In this document: positions 14,685-24,544 of the stretch, in pieces | Numbering within the stretch: position 1 is the stretch's first letter | How the letters are laid out: each line of letters opens with the position of its first letter | Source: DATLNF01 sp046590575 | GTDB lineage: Bacteria; Actinomycetota; Actinomycetes; BP-191 | NCBI GenBank assembly: GCA_046590575.1 | Contig: JBKJUS010000069.1 | Location: forward strand, 1 to 29,212 | DNA: 29,212 nt | Reading direction: 5' to 3' | The notes under the pieces: generated by a model | Databases searched by the model: none | Told to the model about the DNA's origin: nothing | What the model saw: only the letters and a program-made list of their open reading frames with translations | Position numbers and translations under genes: made by a program

Positions 14685-16424
14685 CTAGCTGCGGATGCGC
14701 AGCACGGCTGCTGACTCGGGCGGGAGTACTACGCCTCCGGACGTCAGCTCGACAGTCTGCGACACGAGCGTGCACTCCAGGTCCCGGACGCTCGGCACTG
14801 GCACCTCCAGGGGCACCATCGCGAAGTTGGCCACCACGGTGAACGCGCCACGGATGAGCAGCAGCCACCCGTCATCGGTACTCACCTCGACGACCACCCG
14901 GTCGAGCCGTCCGTCCGCCAGCTCGGGAGTGGACCGGCGAAGCGCGATGAGGGAGCGGTGCCACGCGAGCAGCCGGTCATGCGGTGCCTGGTCGAGCTCG
15001 GACCAGTCCAGCTTCGACCGCTCGAACGTCGCCGCTGCTTGCGGGTCCGGCACCTCATCGGGCGGCCACCCGAACGCGGCAAACTCCGCCCGCCGGCCGT
15101 GGCGCACGGCCTCGGCGAGCACTGCGTCGCGGTGGTCGCTGAAGTATTGGAACGGCGTAGTGGCACCCCACTCCTCGCCGTGGAAGAGCATCGGGACGAA
15201 CGGACTCAGCAGGACGACCGCGGCGGCCACCTCGAGCATCTCGGTGCTCATGAGGTGACTCGAGCGCTCACCGATCGCCCGGTTTCCGACCTGGTCATGG
15301 TTCTGCAGGTAGCCGAGGAACCGGGTGGCAGCCAACCCATCCACCGGACGTCCGTGACTGCGGTCCCGGTACGCCGAGTGCTGCCCGGTGAAGACAAAGG
15401 CCTGCCGCAGGGCGACGGCGAGGTCCGCTAGGCCGCTGAAGTCGGCGTAGTAGCCGTCGCGCTCACCCGTCACGGTCGTATGGAGCGCATGGTGGAAGTC
15501 GTCGCTCCACTGGGCGGCGAGTCCGTAACCGCCGTGTTCGCGGGGGGTCACCAGCCGCGGGTCGTTGAGGTCGCTCTCGGCGATCAGCTCGACGATCCGC
15601 CCGGTCTCGTCAGCCAGTTCCTCGACCCGCTGTTGCAGCTCCGCCAGTACATGCGTTTCGGAGCTGTCGAAGATGGCGTGGACGGCGTCAAGACGGAGCG
15701 CGTCACAGCGATAGTCACGGAGCCACATCAACGCGTTGTCGATGACGAAGGCGCGCACTTCGTCGCTGCCCTCGTCGTCGTAGTTGACCGCCGCTCCCCA
15801 CGGCGTGTGGTAGCGCTCGGTGAAGTAGGGGCCGAACCGGTCGAGGTAGCTTCCCGCGGGTCCGAGGTGGTTGTAGACGACGTCGATCACGACGGCCAGA
15901 CCGGCGCGATGGCAGGCGTCGACGAAACGGATGAGTGCCTCCGGGCCTCCGTAGGCGTGATGTACGGCGTAGAGGTCGACGCCGTCGTAGCCCCAACCCC
16001 GGTCGCCGGAGAACTCGTTGACGGGAAGCAGCTCGACGTGGGTCACGCCGAGTCGGATGAGGTGATCCAGCCGTTCGATTGCGGCGTCGAGGGTGCCCGC
16101 CGGGGTGAAGGTCCCGACGTGCAACTCGTAGACCACCCCGTCGGCGAGCCGGGCACCGATCCACGACGAGGCCGTCCACATTGCCGATGCCAGGTCGACG
16201 ACACGTGACGTGCCGTCCACGCCACGCGGCTGCCACTGCGATCGCGGATCGGGCAGCCCCTCGCCGCCGTCGAGGACGTACCGGTAATCGGTGCCGATGC
16301 CGGCCTCGGGCAGGTCGAGCTCCCACCACCCGCCGGCCGTCGACGTCATGAGCTTTCGCTCCCCGAGGGTGTCGAGGTGCACCGTTGTGCGGGCGCGCGG
16401 CGCCCATACTCGAAACGTCGTCAT
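14685..16424 (-). CDS. treZ: Malto-oligosyltrehalose trehalohydrolase (GH13)
   Basis: TreZ cuts the alpha-1,4 bond next to the trehalose end of maltooligosyltrehalose, releasing free trehalose. The 579-residue length is typical. Residues 1-90 are the N-terminal beta-sandwich (FRVWAPRARTTVHLD). The barrel follows with VVYELHVGTFTPAGT, GVTHVELLPVNEF, WGYDGVDLYAVHHAYGG and VIDVVYNHLGPAG. Catalytic residues are Asp246 (LRLDAVHAIFD), Glu283 (IAESDLNDPR) and Asp377 (LQNHDQVGNR). ELLPVNEF and the AVH after the nucleophile are characteristic of TreZ and set it apart from GlgB. The ATG at 16424 has AGGA 7 nt upstream, overlapping the treY stop, and the gap to treY is 9 nt. It works directly on the TreY product encoded upstream. 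Confidence 0.96.
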   Translation of the reverse strand: MTTFRVWAPRARTTVHLDTLGERKLMTSTAGGWWELDLPEAGIGTDYRYVLDGGEGLPDPRSQWQPRGVDGTSRVVDLASAMWTASSWIGARLADGVVYELHVGTFTPAGTLDAAIERLDHLIRLGVTHVELLPVNEFSGDRGWGYDGVDLYAVHHAYGGPEALIRFVDACHRAGLAVVIDVVYNHLGPAGSYLDRFGPYFTERYHTPWGAAVNYDDEGSDEVRAFVIDNALMWLRDYRCDALRLDAVHAIFDSSETHVLAELQQRVEELADETGRIVELIAESDLNDPRLVTPREHGGYGLAAQWSDDFHHALHTTVTGERDGYYADFSGLADLAVALRQAFVFTGQHSAYRDRSHGRPVDGLAATRFLGYLQNHDQVGNRAIGERSSHLMSTEMLEVAAAVVLLSPFVPMLFHGEEWGATTPFQYFSDHRDAVLAEAVRHGRRAEFAAFGWPPDEVPDPQAAATFERSKLDWSELDQAPHDRLLAWHRSLIALRRSTPELADGRLDRVVVEVSTDDGWLLLIRGAFTVVANFAMVPLEVPVPSVRDLECTLVSQTVELTSGGVVLPPESAAVLRIRS

Positions 16425-16433
16425 CGGGGCGTC

Positions 16434-18872
16434 CTACCCATCTAGGTCATCTCGACGCGGGCGTACCAGCAGCGCGACCGGGAACCGCGTGAGGAGATCT
16501 GCGACGGGCACTGCGCCGCCGTCGACGCCCACGCCGGTCATGGCGTCAACCCACCTCCCCGAAGGCAACAGAAGGGTCGTGTCGCTCCAGTCGCCGTCGA
16601 GTGAGGCGGTCAACCGGGGCACCACGGTGACGACATCATCCCCCCGACTGAAAGCCAGGCAGTGTCCCGTCTTCGGTCCGATGGCCGCGAGGGGGGTGTA
16701 CGCGCCGCTCGGCCCGAAGCTCTCGGGCCGCTCTCGACGCAGGCGCAGTGCGGTGCACACGACGTGGAGCTTCGGCAGACCTTCGTCGGACCGCCGAGTG
16801 ATCTCCGCGACGTCGAGATGGCGCAACTCGGCCAGCAGCGTGCCCCGGTGGGCATGGTCGACTGGGCGCCGGTTGTCTGGGTCGACCAAGCTGTGGTTCC
16901 AGAGCTCGCAGCCCTGGTAGATGTCGGGCACCCCCGGCATAGTGAGCTGCACGAGTTTCTGGGCCAATGAAACTGTCCTCGCGTGCGGCTCGATCGTCGC
17001 GACAAGGAGCGCTACCTCGGTCTGTGTCTCGTCGTTGCCGAGGACGGCAGCGACGAATTCGCGCAACGCACCGTCGTACACCGGGTCAGGATCGACCCAG
17101 GACGTGTGCTGCTTGGCCTCGCGACTCGACTTCTCGAGGAAGGCGGTGGCCCGGTCGACCGGCAGGGGATATGCCGCCACCATCGTCTGGAAGAGCAGGT
17201 AGGCGATGTTGCGGTCGGGAAGACCGTGGCGAGCCGGGTCGTGCCGCTCGAACCACCGGCGTACGACGTCGGCCCAGGCGCCGGGGAACTCCGCCAAGGC
17301 AACGAGCCGGGCCCGGGTGTCTTCACTGCGTTTCGTGTCGTGCGTCGACAGCGTCGTCATCCGACTGGGCCAGTCGCGCTGGGCTTCGAGACAGACATCG
17401 TGGAAGGCATCAAGACTCAGGCCCATCTCGTCCGGATCTCCACCGACCTCGTTGAGCGCCGTCAGTCGGTGGTAGCGGTAGAACGTCGTGTCCTCGACGC
17501 CCTTGGCCATGGCCGGCCCCGTCGTCTGCTGCCAGCGGACGAGGAGTTCCTCTTCGACTGCCCCTCGCTCCTCGGCAAGGAGCACCCGGCGGAGCACAGC
17601 GAGTACACCCGGGTCGGGCTCGGGCTTGACCGAACGAGCCGCGTCCAGCGCGGAGTCGACTGTCTGCGCGTCGACGGCGGACGCACCGGTCGAGTACGTC
17701 ACGTAGGTGCGGTAGACCGGAAAGCTCGCCAACACTGCTCGCACGGTGTCCTGCACGACCGCGTCGACCGGTGAGGGGCAAGCCGTATCAGCGGCGCAGA
17801 CCCGCCCGAGCAGGCCGGCGATGCGGTCGACCTCGGGCACCAGGATGTCGCGGAGGACCTGCAGCCGGGCGTCGAGGGCCACTGCGGCGTAGTCGGTCTC
17901 TGCGCCGGTGAGCTCGCCGTAGATCGCGGTCAGCGGCCCTGCGGCGGATGGGTCGACGAAGACGTGCTGCACCGCGGCCAGCGCGTCGTAGCCGGTCGTG
18001 CCGGCCACCGGCCATAGCGGGAGCCGCTCGCCGGGCTCCAGGATCTTCTCCACGATGACCCAGGCACCCGGCGCCCGCTCGGCGATCCTCTGCAGGTACC
18101 CGGCCGGGTCGGCCAGCCCGTCCGGGTGGTCGATGCGAATGCCGTCGAGGGTGCCGTCGCCGAGCCACTGCACAATGCGCTCGTGGGTGGCCGCGAAGAC
18201 ATCGGGGTCCTCGACCCGCAGGCCGGCGAGAGTTGTGACGTCGAAGAAGCGCCGGTAGTTCAGCGCGGTGGGCACGTCCCGCCAGCAGGCCAGCAGGTAG
18301 TGCTGCCCGGCGAGCAGCTCATCGGTGACCACCTCGCGACTGGTGCCGTCGGCCAGCGGGGCCACGTGGTCGCAGTACCGCAGCACGGGCCCGTCATCGG
18401 TGTGGGACACCTCGAGCTCGCCGCGTGCCAGCACCACCGGCAGCGGGTCGTTGAGGATCGGCAGGAGGACCCGGCCGTCATGGCGCTCCCATTCGATGTC
18501 GAACCAATGCGCGTACGCCGACGCGCGGCCCTCGCGGAGCACCGACCACCACGCGCGATTGTCAGCGACGCCGACTGTCATGTGGTTGGGCACGATGTCG
18601 AGCACCTGTCCGAGTCCGGCGGCGCGGAGCGCGGCGCCGAGCCGGGCATGCGCTGCCTCGCCGCCGAGCTCGTCATCGACCCGCGAGTGGTCGACCACGT
18701 CGTAGCCGTGGGAGCTGCCGGGCGCGGACGCGAGGTAGGGCGAGCAGTAGAGGTGGCTCACCCCGAGGTCCGCGAGTTGCGGGACCAGCGCGGCGGCATC
18801 GTCGAGAGTAAAGCCGGCGTGAAGCTGCACGCGGTAGGTCGCCGTCGGGATGACCCGCGGCTCAGTAGGCAC
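16434..18872 (-). CDS. treY: Malto-oligosyltrehalose synthase (GH13)
   Basis: TreY isomerises the reducing-end alpha-1,4 bond of a linear glucan to the alpha,alpha-1,1 bond of trehalose. The 812-residue protein opens with the family signature ATYRVQLHAGFTLDDA and VSHLYCSPYLASAPGSSHGYDV, then VLDIVPNHM. Catalytic residues are Asp248 (GIRIDHPDGL), Glu275 (VIVEKILEPGE) and Asp512 (STHDTKRSED). VEKIL after the helix and THDTKRSED are hallmarks of TreY. The start is GTG 18872, which overlaps the glgX end by 11 bp; no better start exists before the conserved N-terminus. It needs linear chains, which GlgX, encoded just upstream, produces by debranching. Confidence 0.96.
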   Translation of the reverse strand: MPTEPRVIPTATYRVQLHAGFTLDDAAALVPQLADLGVSHLYCSPYLASAPGSSHGYDVVDHSRVDDELGGEAAHARLGAALRAAGLGQVLDIVPNHMTVGVADNRAWWSVLREGRASAYAHWFDIEWERHDGRVLLPILNDPLPVVLARGELEVSHTDDGPVLRYCDHVAPLADGTSREVVTDELLAGQHYLLACWRDVPTALNYRRFFDVTTLAGLRVEDPDVFAATHERIVQWLGDGTLDGIRIDHPDGLADPAGYLQRIAERAPGAWVIVEKILEPGERLPLWPVAGTTGYDALAAVQHVFVDPSAAGPLTAIYGELTGAETDYAAVALDARLQVLRDILVPEVDRIAGLLGRVCAADTACPSPVDAVVQDTVRAVLASFPVYRTYVTYSTGASAVDAQTVDSALDAARSVKPEPDPGVLAVLRRVLLAEERGAVEEELLVRWQQTTGPAMAKGVEDTTFYRYHRLTALNEVGGDPDEMGLSLDAFHDVCLEAQRDWPSRMTTLSTHDTKRSEDTRARLVALAEFPGAWADVVRRWFERHDPARHGLPDRNIAYLLFQTMVAAYPLPVDRATAFLEKSSREAKQHTSWVDPDPVYDGALREFVAAVLGNDETQTEVALLVATIEPHARTVSLAQKLVQLTMPGVPDIYQGCELWNHSLVDPDNRRPVDHAHRGTLLAELRHLDVAEITRRSDEGLPKLHVVCTALRLRRERPESFGPSGAYTPLAAIGPKTGHCLAFSRGDDVVTVVPRLTASLDGDWSDTTLLLPSGRWVDAMTGVGVDGGAVPVADLLTRFPVALLVRPRRDDLDG

Positions 18873-20973
18873 GACGCAGCACCATCACGCTCCTGGCTGC
18901 CACGTCGAGATCCCCTCCAGGCTTGACCGGTGGTGGGTCCTCTGCCCGCACGGGGGTGCTCGTGTCGAGCTCGATGTCCCAGCTTTCGCCGAACTCCGCC
19001 GGGGGCAGCACAAAAGTCAGCGGCTCGTGGTGAGCGTTGAAGACGAGGTAGAGGTTGTCATCGGTAATTCGCTCTCCCCGGGCATCCGGTGTGGCGATGA
19101 GCGAGCCGTTGAGGAAGACCCCGACAGATTTCGCGAAGCCGGTGTCCCAGTCCTCGTCCGACATCAGCGCACCGGCCGGGGTGAACCACGCAATGTCGTC
19201 GACCCCGCCACCACCTCGCAGGGGGCGGCCCTGAAACCAGCGTCGACGGCGGAGCACCGGGTGCCGTCGCCGCAGGTCCGCGGCGGCAGCAGTGAACTCA
19301 AGCAGCGTCCAGTTCTCCCGCTCGGTGCCCCAGTCGATCCAGCTGAGCTCGTTGTCTTGGCAGTAGACGTTGTTGTTGCCCTGCTGGGTACGACCCAGCT
19401 CGTCGCCGTGCAGCAGCATGGGGACACCCTGAGACAGGAACAGGGTGGCGATGAAGTTGCGCTTCTGCTGTTCGCGCAGGGCGATGACCTCGACGTCGTC
19501 GGAGTCTCCCTCGACGCCGCAGTTCCACGACCGGTTGTGACTTTCGCCGTCACCGCCGCCCTCGCCGTTCGAGTCGTTGTGCTTGTCGTTGTAGGACACC
19601 AAGTCATGCAGGGTGAATCCGTCGTGCGCCGTGACGAAGTTGATAGATGCCCACGGTCGGCGTCCACTCGACTCGTAAAGGTCGGATGAGCCGGTGAGCC
19701 GCGACGCGAACTCCGGCAACGTCGCGCCCTCGCCCCGCCAGAAGTCGCGGACCGTGTCGCGGAACTTGCCATTCCACTCGGTCCATAGCGGCGGGAAGTT
19801 ACCTACCTGGTAGCCGCCCTCTCCGAGGTCCCACGGCTCGGCGATGAGCTTCACCTGCGAGATGACCGGGTCCTGATGCACGAGGTCAAAGAAGGCAGAG
19901 AGCCGGTCCACCTCGTGGAACTGCCGGGCCAGGGTCGAGGCGAGGTCGAAGCGAAAGCCATCGACGTGCATCTCGAGCACCCAGTAGCGCAGCGAATCCA
20001 TGATCAGCTGCAGAACGTGTGGGTGGCGCATCAGCAGTGTGTTGCCGGTGCCAGTGGTGTCGTAGTAGTGCTCGGGCTCGCCGTCTACGAGCCGGTAGTA
20101 CGCCGAGTTGTCGATGCCGCGGAAGCACAGCACCGGGCCGTGATGGTTGCCCTCCGCGGTGTGGTTGTAGACCACGTCGAGAATGACCTCGATGCCCGCC
20201 TCGTGCATCGTCCGGACCATCGACTTGAACTCCTGCACCTGCTGTCCTCGCTGACCGGAGGAGGAGTAGGCGTTGTGCGGTGCCATGAAGCCGATCGAGT
20301 TGTAGCCCCAGTAGTTGCGCAGGCCACGCTCCTGTAGATGGTGGTCCTGAACAAACTGGTGAACGGGCATCAGCTCGAGCGCAGTGACTCCGAGCTTCTT
20401 GAGGTGCTCGACGATCACCGGGTGGGCGAGTCCGGCGTAGGTGCCCCGAACCTCCTCCGGGATGCCGGGGTGCGTCTGGGTGAGTCCCTTGACGTGAGCT
20501 TCGTAGATGACGGTCTCGTTGTACGGCGTGTTCGGGTGCCGATCGTTCTGCCAGTCGAAGAAGGGGCTGATGACGACCGACTTCATCATGTGCGGTGCCG
20601 AGTCGGCGTCGTTGCGCTTGTCGGGGTAGTCGAATTGGTAAGAGAACAACGCCTCATCCCAGTCGATCTCGCCGTCGACGGCCTTGGCATACGGGTCGAG
20701 GAGGAGCTTGCACGGGTCGCACCGGTGTCCCGACGCCGGATCGTAGGGGCCGTGCACCCGATAGCCATACAGCTGGCCAGGTCCCACGTTGGGGAGATAG
20801 CCGTGCCACACGAAGGCGTCGACCTCACGCAGCGCATGCCGGATCTCAGCGCCGTCGTCATCGAAGAGGCAGAGCTCGACGTGATCCCCGACCTCGGTGA
20901 ACAGCGAGAAGTTGGTGCCCACCCCGTCGTAGGTAGCGCCGAGCGGGTACGGACTGCCCGGCCACACGCTCAT
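18862..20973 (-). CDS. glgX: Glycogen debranching enzyme GlgX/TreX (isoamylase-type GH13)
   Basis: This 703-residue enzyme hydrolyses alpha-1,6 branch points of glycogen, giving linear maltodextrins. Residues 1-150 form the N-terminal CBM48-like domain (PYPLGATYDGVGTNFSLFTE). The barrel has VIYEAHVKGLTQTHPGIPEE, ALELMPVHQFVQD, NYWGYNSIGFMAPHNAYSS and ILDVVYNHTAEGN, the standard GlgX set. Catalytic residues are Asp343 (FRFDLAST), Glu379 (IAEPWDLG) and Asp451 (TAHDGFTLHDL). The true start is ATG 20973: it overlaps the glgB stop as ATGA, and MSVWPGSPYPLG aligns with GlgX N-termini. The frame is open further to 21129, but that is Arg-rich readthrough of the glgB gene. Because treY and treZ follow, its main job here is probably to feed trehalose synthesis, so treX would be an equally good name. 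Confidence 0.96.
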   Translation of the reverse strand: MSVWPGSPYPLGATYDGVGTNFSLFTEVGDHVELCLFDDDGAEIRHALREVDAFVWHGYLPNVGPGQLYGYRVHGPYDPASGHRCDPCKLLLDPYAKAVDGEIDWDEALFSYQFDYPDKRNDADSAPHMMKSVVISPFFDWQNDRHPNTPYNETVIYEAHVKGLTQTHPGIPEEVRGTYAGLAHPVIVEHLKKLGVTALELMPVHQFVQDHHLQERGLRNYWGYNSIGFMAPHNAYSSSGQRGQQVQEFKSMVRTMHEAGIEVILDVVYNHTAEGNHHGPVLCFRGIDNSAYYRLVDGEPEHYYDTTGTGNTLLMRHPHVLQLIMDSLRYWVLEMHVDGFRFDLASTLARQFHEVDRLSAFFDLVHQDPVISQVKLIAEPWDLGEGGYQVGNFPPLWTEWNGKFRDTVRDFWRGEGATLPEFASRLTGSSDLYESSGRRPWASINFVTAHDGFTLHDLVSYNDKHNDSNGEGGGDGESHNRSWNCGVEGDSDDVEVIALREQQKRNFIATLFLSQGVPMLLHGDELGRTQQGNNNVYCQDNELSWIDWGTERENWTLLEFTAAAADLRRRHPVLRRRRWFQGRPLRGGGGVDDIAWFTPAGALMSDEDWDTGFAKSVGVFLNGSLIATPDARGERITDDNLYLVFNAHHEPLTFVLPPAEFGESWDIELDTSTPVRAEDPPPVKPGGDLDVAARSVMVLRRAY

Positions 20974-23198
20974 GCGGGGACAAGCCAGGTCGTCGACAGC
21001 GCCGGCAACACCACGGTGGCGGATGACGGCTGGCCGTGCCAGGGCGCGTCGTCGGCGTTGACAACGCCGAAGTTGCCCTCTCCGGCTCCGCCGTACGCGG
21101 CCGCGTCGCTGTTGAGCACCTCGCGCCACGGACCGCGGAGCGGCAGGCCGAGTCGGTAGTCGTGCCTCGAGCTGCCAGCGAAGTTAGCGATGCAGGCCAT
21201 CGGGCGCCCGGCTGCGTCCCAGCGAAGGAAGGAGAAGACGTTGCCGGCCGCGTCGTTGGCGTCGATCCAGGAGAAGCCGACCGGGTCGACGTCGTGCTGC
21301 CACATCGCGGGGGTGGCGCGATAGACGGCATTGAGGTCGCGCACGAGAGACTGCACTCCGCGGTGCGGTGCATGGTCGAGCAGCCACCAGTCGAGAGACC
21401 GGTCATGTGACCACTCCTGCGCCTGAGCGAGCTCACAGCCCATGAAGAGCAGCTGCTTGCCCGGGTGCGCCCACATGTAGGCGAGGTAGGCGCGCAGGTT
21501 GGCCAGGCGCTCCCAGTCGTTGCCCGGCATCTTCGCGACCAGCGAGCCCTTGCCGTGCACGACCTCGTCATGGGAGATCGGCAGGACGAAGTTCTCGGAG
21601 TAGGCGTACATCATCGAAAACGTCATCTGGTGGTGATGGAACTGCCGGTAGATGGGTGGCTTCGACCCGTAGGTCAACGAGTCGTGCATCCAGCCCATGT
21701 TCCACTTGAAGCCGAAGCCGAGCCCCCCGAGGTGGGTCGGCCTGGTGACACCGGGCCACGACGTCGACTCCTCCGCAATGGTGACCGCGGAGGGCTCACG
21801 CCGGTAGACGACGGCGTTCATCTCCTGCAGAAAGGCCACCGCGTCGAGATTCTCCCGACCACCGTAGGCATTCGGCAGCCACTCGCCCTCCTTGCGGGAG
21901 TAGTCGAGGTAGAGCATCGAGGCGACCGCGTCGACCCGCAGGCCGTCGATGTGGAACTCCTCGAGCCAGTAGACGGCGTTTGCGACCAGGAAGTTGCGGA
22001 CCTCGCTCCGCCCGAAGTCGAAGACGTACGTGCCCCAGTCCATCTGCTCACCGCGACGCGGGTCTGCGTGTTCGTAGAGCGGGGTGCCGTCGAACCGGCC
22101 GAGGGAGAAGTCATCCTTGGGGAAGTGCGCCGGGACCCAGTCGACGATGACCCCGATCCCGGCTTGGTGCAGCCGGTCGACGAGGAAGCGGAAGTCGTCG
22201 GGGTCGCCGAACCGGGCGGTCGGCGCGTAGTACGACGAGACCTGGTAGCCCCAGCTCGGGCCGTACGGGTGCTCGGCCACCGGCAGCAGCTCGACATGGG
22301 TGTAGCCGAGCCAGCTGACGTACTCCACCAGCTGTTCGGCGAGCTGGCGGTAGGAAAGGCCCTGCCGCCAGGAGCCCAGATGCACTTCGTAGCAACTCAT
22401 CGGCGCCGCATGCGCGGGGGTCGCGGCGCGACGCTCCAGCCACTCTCCGTCACCCCAGGTGTACGTCGACTCCGCCACGACGCTCGCGGTCAGCGGCGGG
22501 ACTTCGGCCTGACGGGCCATCGGGTCGGCCTTGTCGCGCCACACCGAGTCGGCGCCGAGCACCTGGAACTTGTAGCGGGCGCCGGCGCCCACGTCGGGCA
22601 GGAACAACTCCCACACCCCGCTGTTGCCGAGGGAGCGCATCGGGTGGCTCCGGCCGTCCCAGCCGTTGAACTCGCCGATGACGCGAACCCCGCGGGCACT
22701 CGGTGCCCACACCGCGAAACTGGTGCCGGTGACCGGGCCGCCCGAGGAGTCGTAGCGGCGTACGTGCGCGCCGAGCACCTGCCAGAGCTGCTCGTGCCGG
22801 CCTTCGCCGATCAGATGGAGGTCGACCTGGCCGAGTGTGGGCAGGTAGCGGTAGGGGTCGTCGCCGGGATAGACCTGGCCGCCGTAGGTGATCTCCAGGC
22901 GGTAGTCGGTGACCGTGCCGCCGGGCAGCAGGGCCTCCCACACGCCGTCGTGCAGGTGGGCGAGGTCGATCCGCTGGCCGCCGACCAGGACCACGACGGC
23001 CTCGGCGCCCGGCCGCAGGGCCCGCACGACGACGCCGCCGTCGATCTGATGCATCCCGAGCAGCCCGTGCGGGTCGTGGTGGGCACCGCCGACCAGCCGG
23101 TCGAGCTCCTCGGCGCTCGGGCGGCCAGCAGTCACCGCCTTGGGCGCAGCGGGCCTCGGGGCCTTCCGGCGGGGATTGCGCCGCGGCGGCCCGGTCAT
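20970..23198 (-). CDS. glgB: 1,4-alpha-glucan branching enzyme (GH13)
   Basis: GlgB cuts an alpha-1,4 chain and reattaches it as an alpha-1,6 branch. At 742 residues it is a long form: an Arg/Pro-rich start of about 25 residues, an N1 domain (HHDPHGLLGMHQ), a CBM48 domain (TSFAVWAPSARGVRVIGEFNGWDGR), the catalytic barrel from SCYEVHLGSWRQG and a C-terminal beta domain. Catalytic residues are Asp423 (LRVDAVASMLYLDYSR), Glu476 (IAEEST) and Asp544 (ISHDEVVHGKGS). The start codon ATG 23198 overlaps the mak stop as ATGA. In the GlgE pathway it branches the chains made by GlgE, the last step to mature glucan. Its position after treS and mak follows the known treS-pep2-glgB order of actinobacterial GlgE operons. 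Confidence 0.97.
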   Translation of the reverse strand: MTGPPRRNPRRKAPRPAAPKAVTAGRPSAEELDRLVGGAHHDPHGLLGMHQIDGGVVVRALRPGAEAVVVLVGGQRIDLAHLHDGVWEALLPGGTVTDYRLEITYGGQVYPGDDPYRYLPTLGQVDLHLIGEGRHEQLWQVLGAHVRRYDSSGGPVTGTSFAVWAPSARGVRVIGEFNGWDGRSHPMRSLGNSGVWELFLPDVGAGARYKFQVLGADSVWRDKADPMARQAEVPPLTASVVAESTYTWGDGEWLERRAATPAHAAPMSCYEVHLGSWRQGLSYRQLAEQLVEYVSWLGYTHVELLPVAEHPYGPSWGYQVSSYYAPTARFGDPDDFRFLVDRLHQAGIGVIVDWVPAHFPKDDFSLGRFDGTPLYEHADPRRGEQMDWGTYVFDFGRSEVRNFLVANAVYWLEEFHIDGLRVDAVASMLYLDYSRKEGEWLPNAYGGRENLDAVAFLQEMNAVVYRREPSAVTIAEESTSWPGVTRPTHLGGLGFGFKWNMGWMHDSLTYGSKPPIYRQFHHHQMTFSMMYAYSENFVLPISHDEVVHGKGSLVAKMPGNDWERLANLRAYLAYMWAHPGKQLLFMGCELAQAQEWSHDRSLDWWLLDHAPHRGVQSLVRDLNAVYRATPAMWQHDVDPVGFSWIDANDAAGNVFSFLRWDAAGRPMACIANFAGSSRHDYRLGLPLRGPWREVLNSDAAAYGGAGEGNFGVVNADDAPWHGQPSSATVVLPALSTTWLVPA

Positions 23199-24544
23199 CC
23201 CAGCACCCCGACGAGCCGCTCGATGGAGCCCAGCGGGATGTGCAACCAGGTGGGGCGGTTGCGCGTTTCGTAGACCACTTCGTAGACCGCCTTGTCGAGC
23301 TCGAAGGCCAGCAGCAGGGCCGCCTCGTCGCGAGGGTCGGTGCCGACGGCACGGGCGTAGCCGTCGCAGAAGGCGGCTCTATTGCGCTCTGCCCACTCGG
23401 CTGCGCGGTACGCCAGTTGCGGCTCCCCGCCCCGTTCGGCGAGCAGGTGGCGGGCTGCGTAGTCGAACGAGCGCAGCATGCCGGCGACATCGCGCAGCGG
23501 GCTCATCAGCGCGCGCCGCTCAGACAGTGGCCGGGTCGGCTCGCCCTCGAAGTCGAGCAGCACCCAGCCGTCCGCCGTCCGCAGCACCTGCCCCAGGTGG
23601 TAGTCGCCGTGTACCCGCTGCACGGTCACCGGTCCGGTCCGGTCCGCGACCACGTCGTACGCCGTCCTGATGGCTGCCGCGTGCGGCGCGAGCTCCGGGA
23701 CGATGGCCAGCGCCACCTCGAGCCGTTCGGCGAGCTGATGGGCGGTCTGCTGCGACTCGGGCGCACCGGCGGTGCGCGACTCGAGCACCTCGGCCAGCAG
23801 GGCGTGTACCTCGCCGGTGGCCTCGCCGAGCCGGTCGGACTCGGCGGCGAAGTCACCGCCCACCTCGTCGGCGTGCAGGTCGCCCTCGGCGAACAGGTCC
23901 CGCACGCTGGCGGTGGCCATCGCCCAGCCCTCACTGGCCGACTTCAGGAACGGCTGGAGCAAGCCGAGCGTGGTGACCTCGCCGCCGACGGTGCTGTCGA
24001 ACCAGGCCATCGGTCGCGCGACATGGGTGCTGCCCGCATCCGACAGCGCCTTGGTCACCTCGATGTCGGGGTTGGCCCCGGGCTGCAACCGCCGGAACAG
24101 CTTGAGGATGCAGTCGTCGCCGTAGACCAGCGAGGTGTTGCTCTGCTCAACGGTCAATACCCGGCTGGTCAGGCTCGGGTCCACCTCGTCGGCGTTGATA
24201 AAGGACAGTCCGTCGACGTCGTCTCCGGCGGCGAGGTGCTGCAGCAGGGCGCCGGCAGCAGCCTGGTCGTGCACGGCGTCGTAGAGCACCGATCCGTCGT
24301 GGGCACCGATCACGGCGTGTTCGAGCCGCTGCTCGACCGGCCCGGACGCTGCCCCGAGCAGCATCTGGTAGTGGTCGCTGTCGCCGTCGGTGAAGTTGAC
24401 CTCGAGGACCAACAGCCGGACCTGCGGGTCGCCCTCGAGCAACGTCGCGCCGGAGACCACCGCGACCCCGCTCAGGTCGCGGCCCTTGCCGCCGAACCAG
24501 CGTTGCCGTGGGAGCCAAGCCATCAACAGGTCTTCGACGGTCAC
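23195..24544 (-). CDS. mak: Maltokinase (Pep2/Mak)
   Basis: Maltokinase uses ATP to make alpha-maltose 1-phosphate, the substrate of GlgE. The 449-residue length fits the family. The N-terminal cap begins LLMAWLPRQRWFGGKGRD, the usual start of these kinases. The C-terminal lobe carries the eukaryotic-kinase-like motifs HGDYHLGQVL (Asp314, catalytic loop) and LLDFEGEP (Asp331, metal binding). GTG 24544 is chosen because GGGAGG lies 4 nt upstream and the frame then starts just before the conserved cap; the frame is open to 24727, but that stretch reads the treS 3' end out of frame. GTG overlaps the treS stop as GTGA. Mycobacterial Pep2 forms a complex with TreS; tight coupling of the two genes here agrees with that. 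Confidence 0.94.
   Translation of the reverse strand: MTVEDLLMAWLPRQRWFGGKGRDLSGVAVVSGATLLEGDPQVRLLVLEVNFTDGDSDHYQMLLGAASGPVEQRLEHAVIGAHDGSVLYDAVHDQAAAGALLQHLAAGDDVDGLSFINADEVDPSLTSRVLTVEQSNTSLVYGDDCILKLFRRLQPGANPDIEVTKALSDAGSTHVARPMAWFDSTVGGEVTTLGLLQPFLKSASEGWAMATASVRDLFAEGDLHADEVGGDFAAESDRLGEATGEVHALLAEVLESRTAGAPESQQTAHQLAERLEVALAIVPELAPHAAAIRTAYDVVADRTGPVTVQRVHGDYHLGQVLRTADGWVLLDFEGEPTRPLSERRALMSPLRDVAGMLRSFDYAARHLLAERGGEPQLAYRAAEWAERNRAAFCDGYARAVGTDPRDEAALLLAFELDKAVYEVVYETRNRPTWLHIPLGSIERLVGVLG

Noticed and set aside
20974..21129. N-terminal extension of glgX into glgB
   Set aside because: The extension is Arg-rich readthrough; ATG 20973 matches the family start and forms an ATGA overlap.
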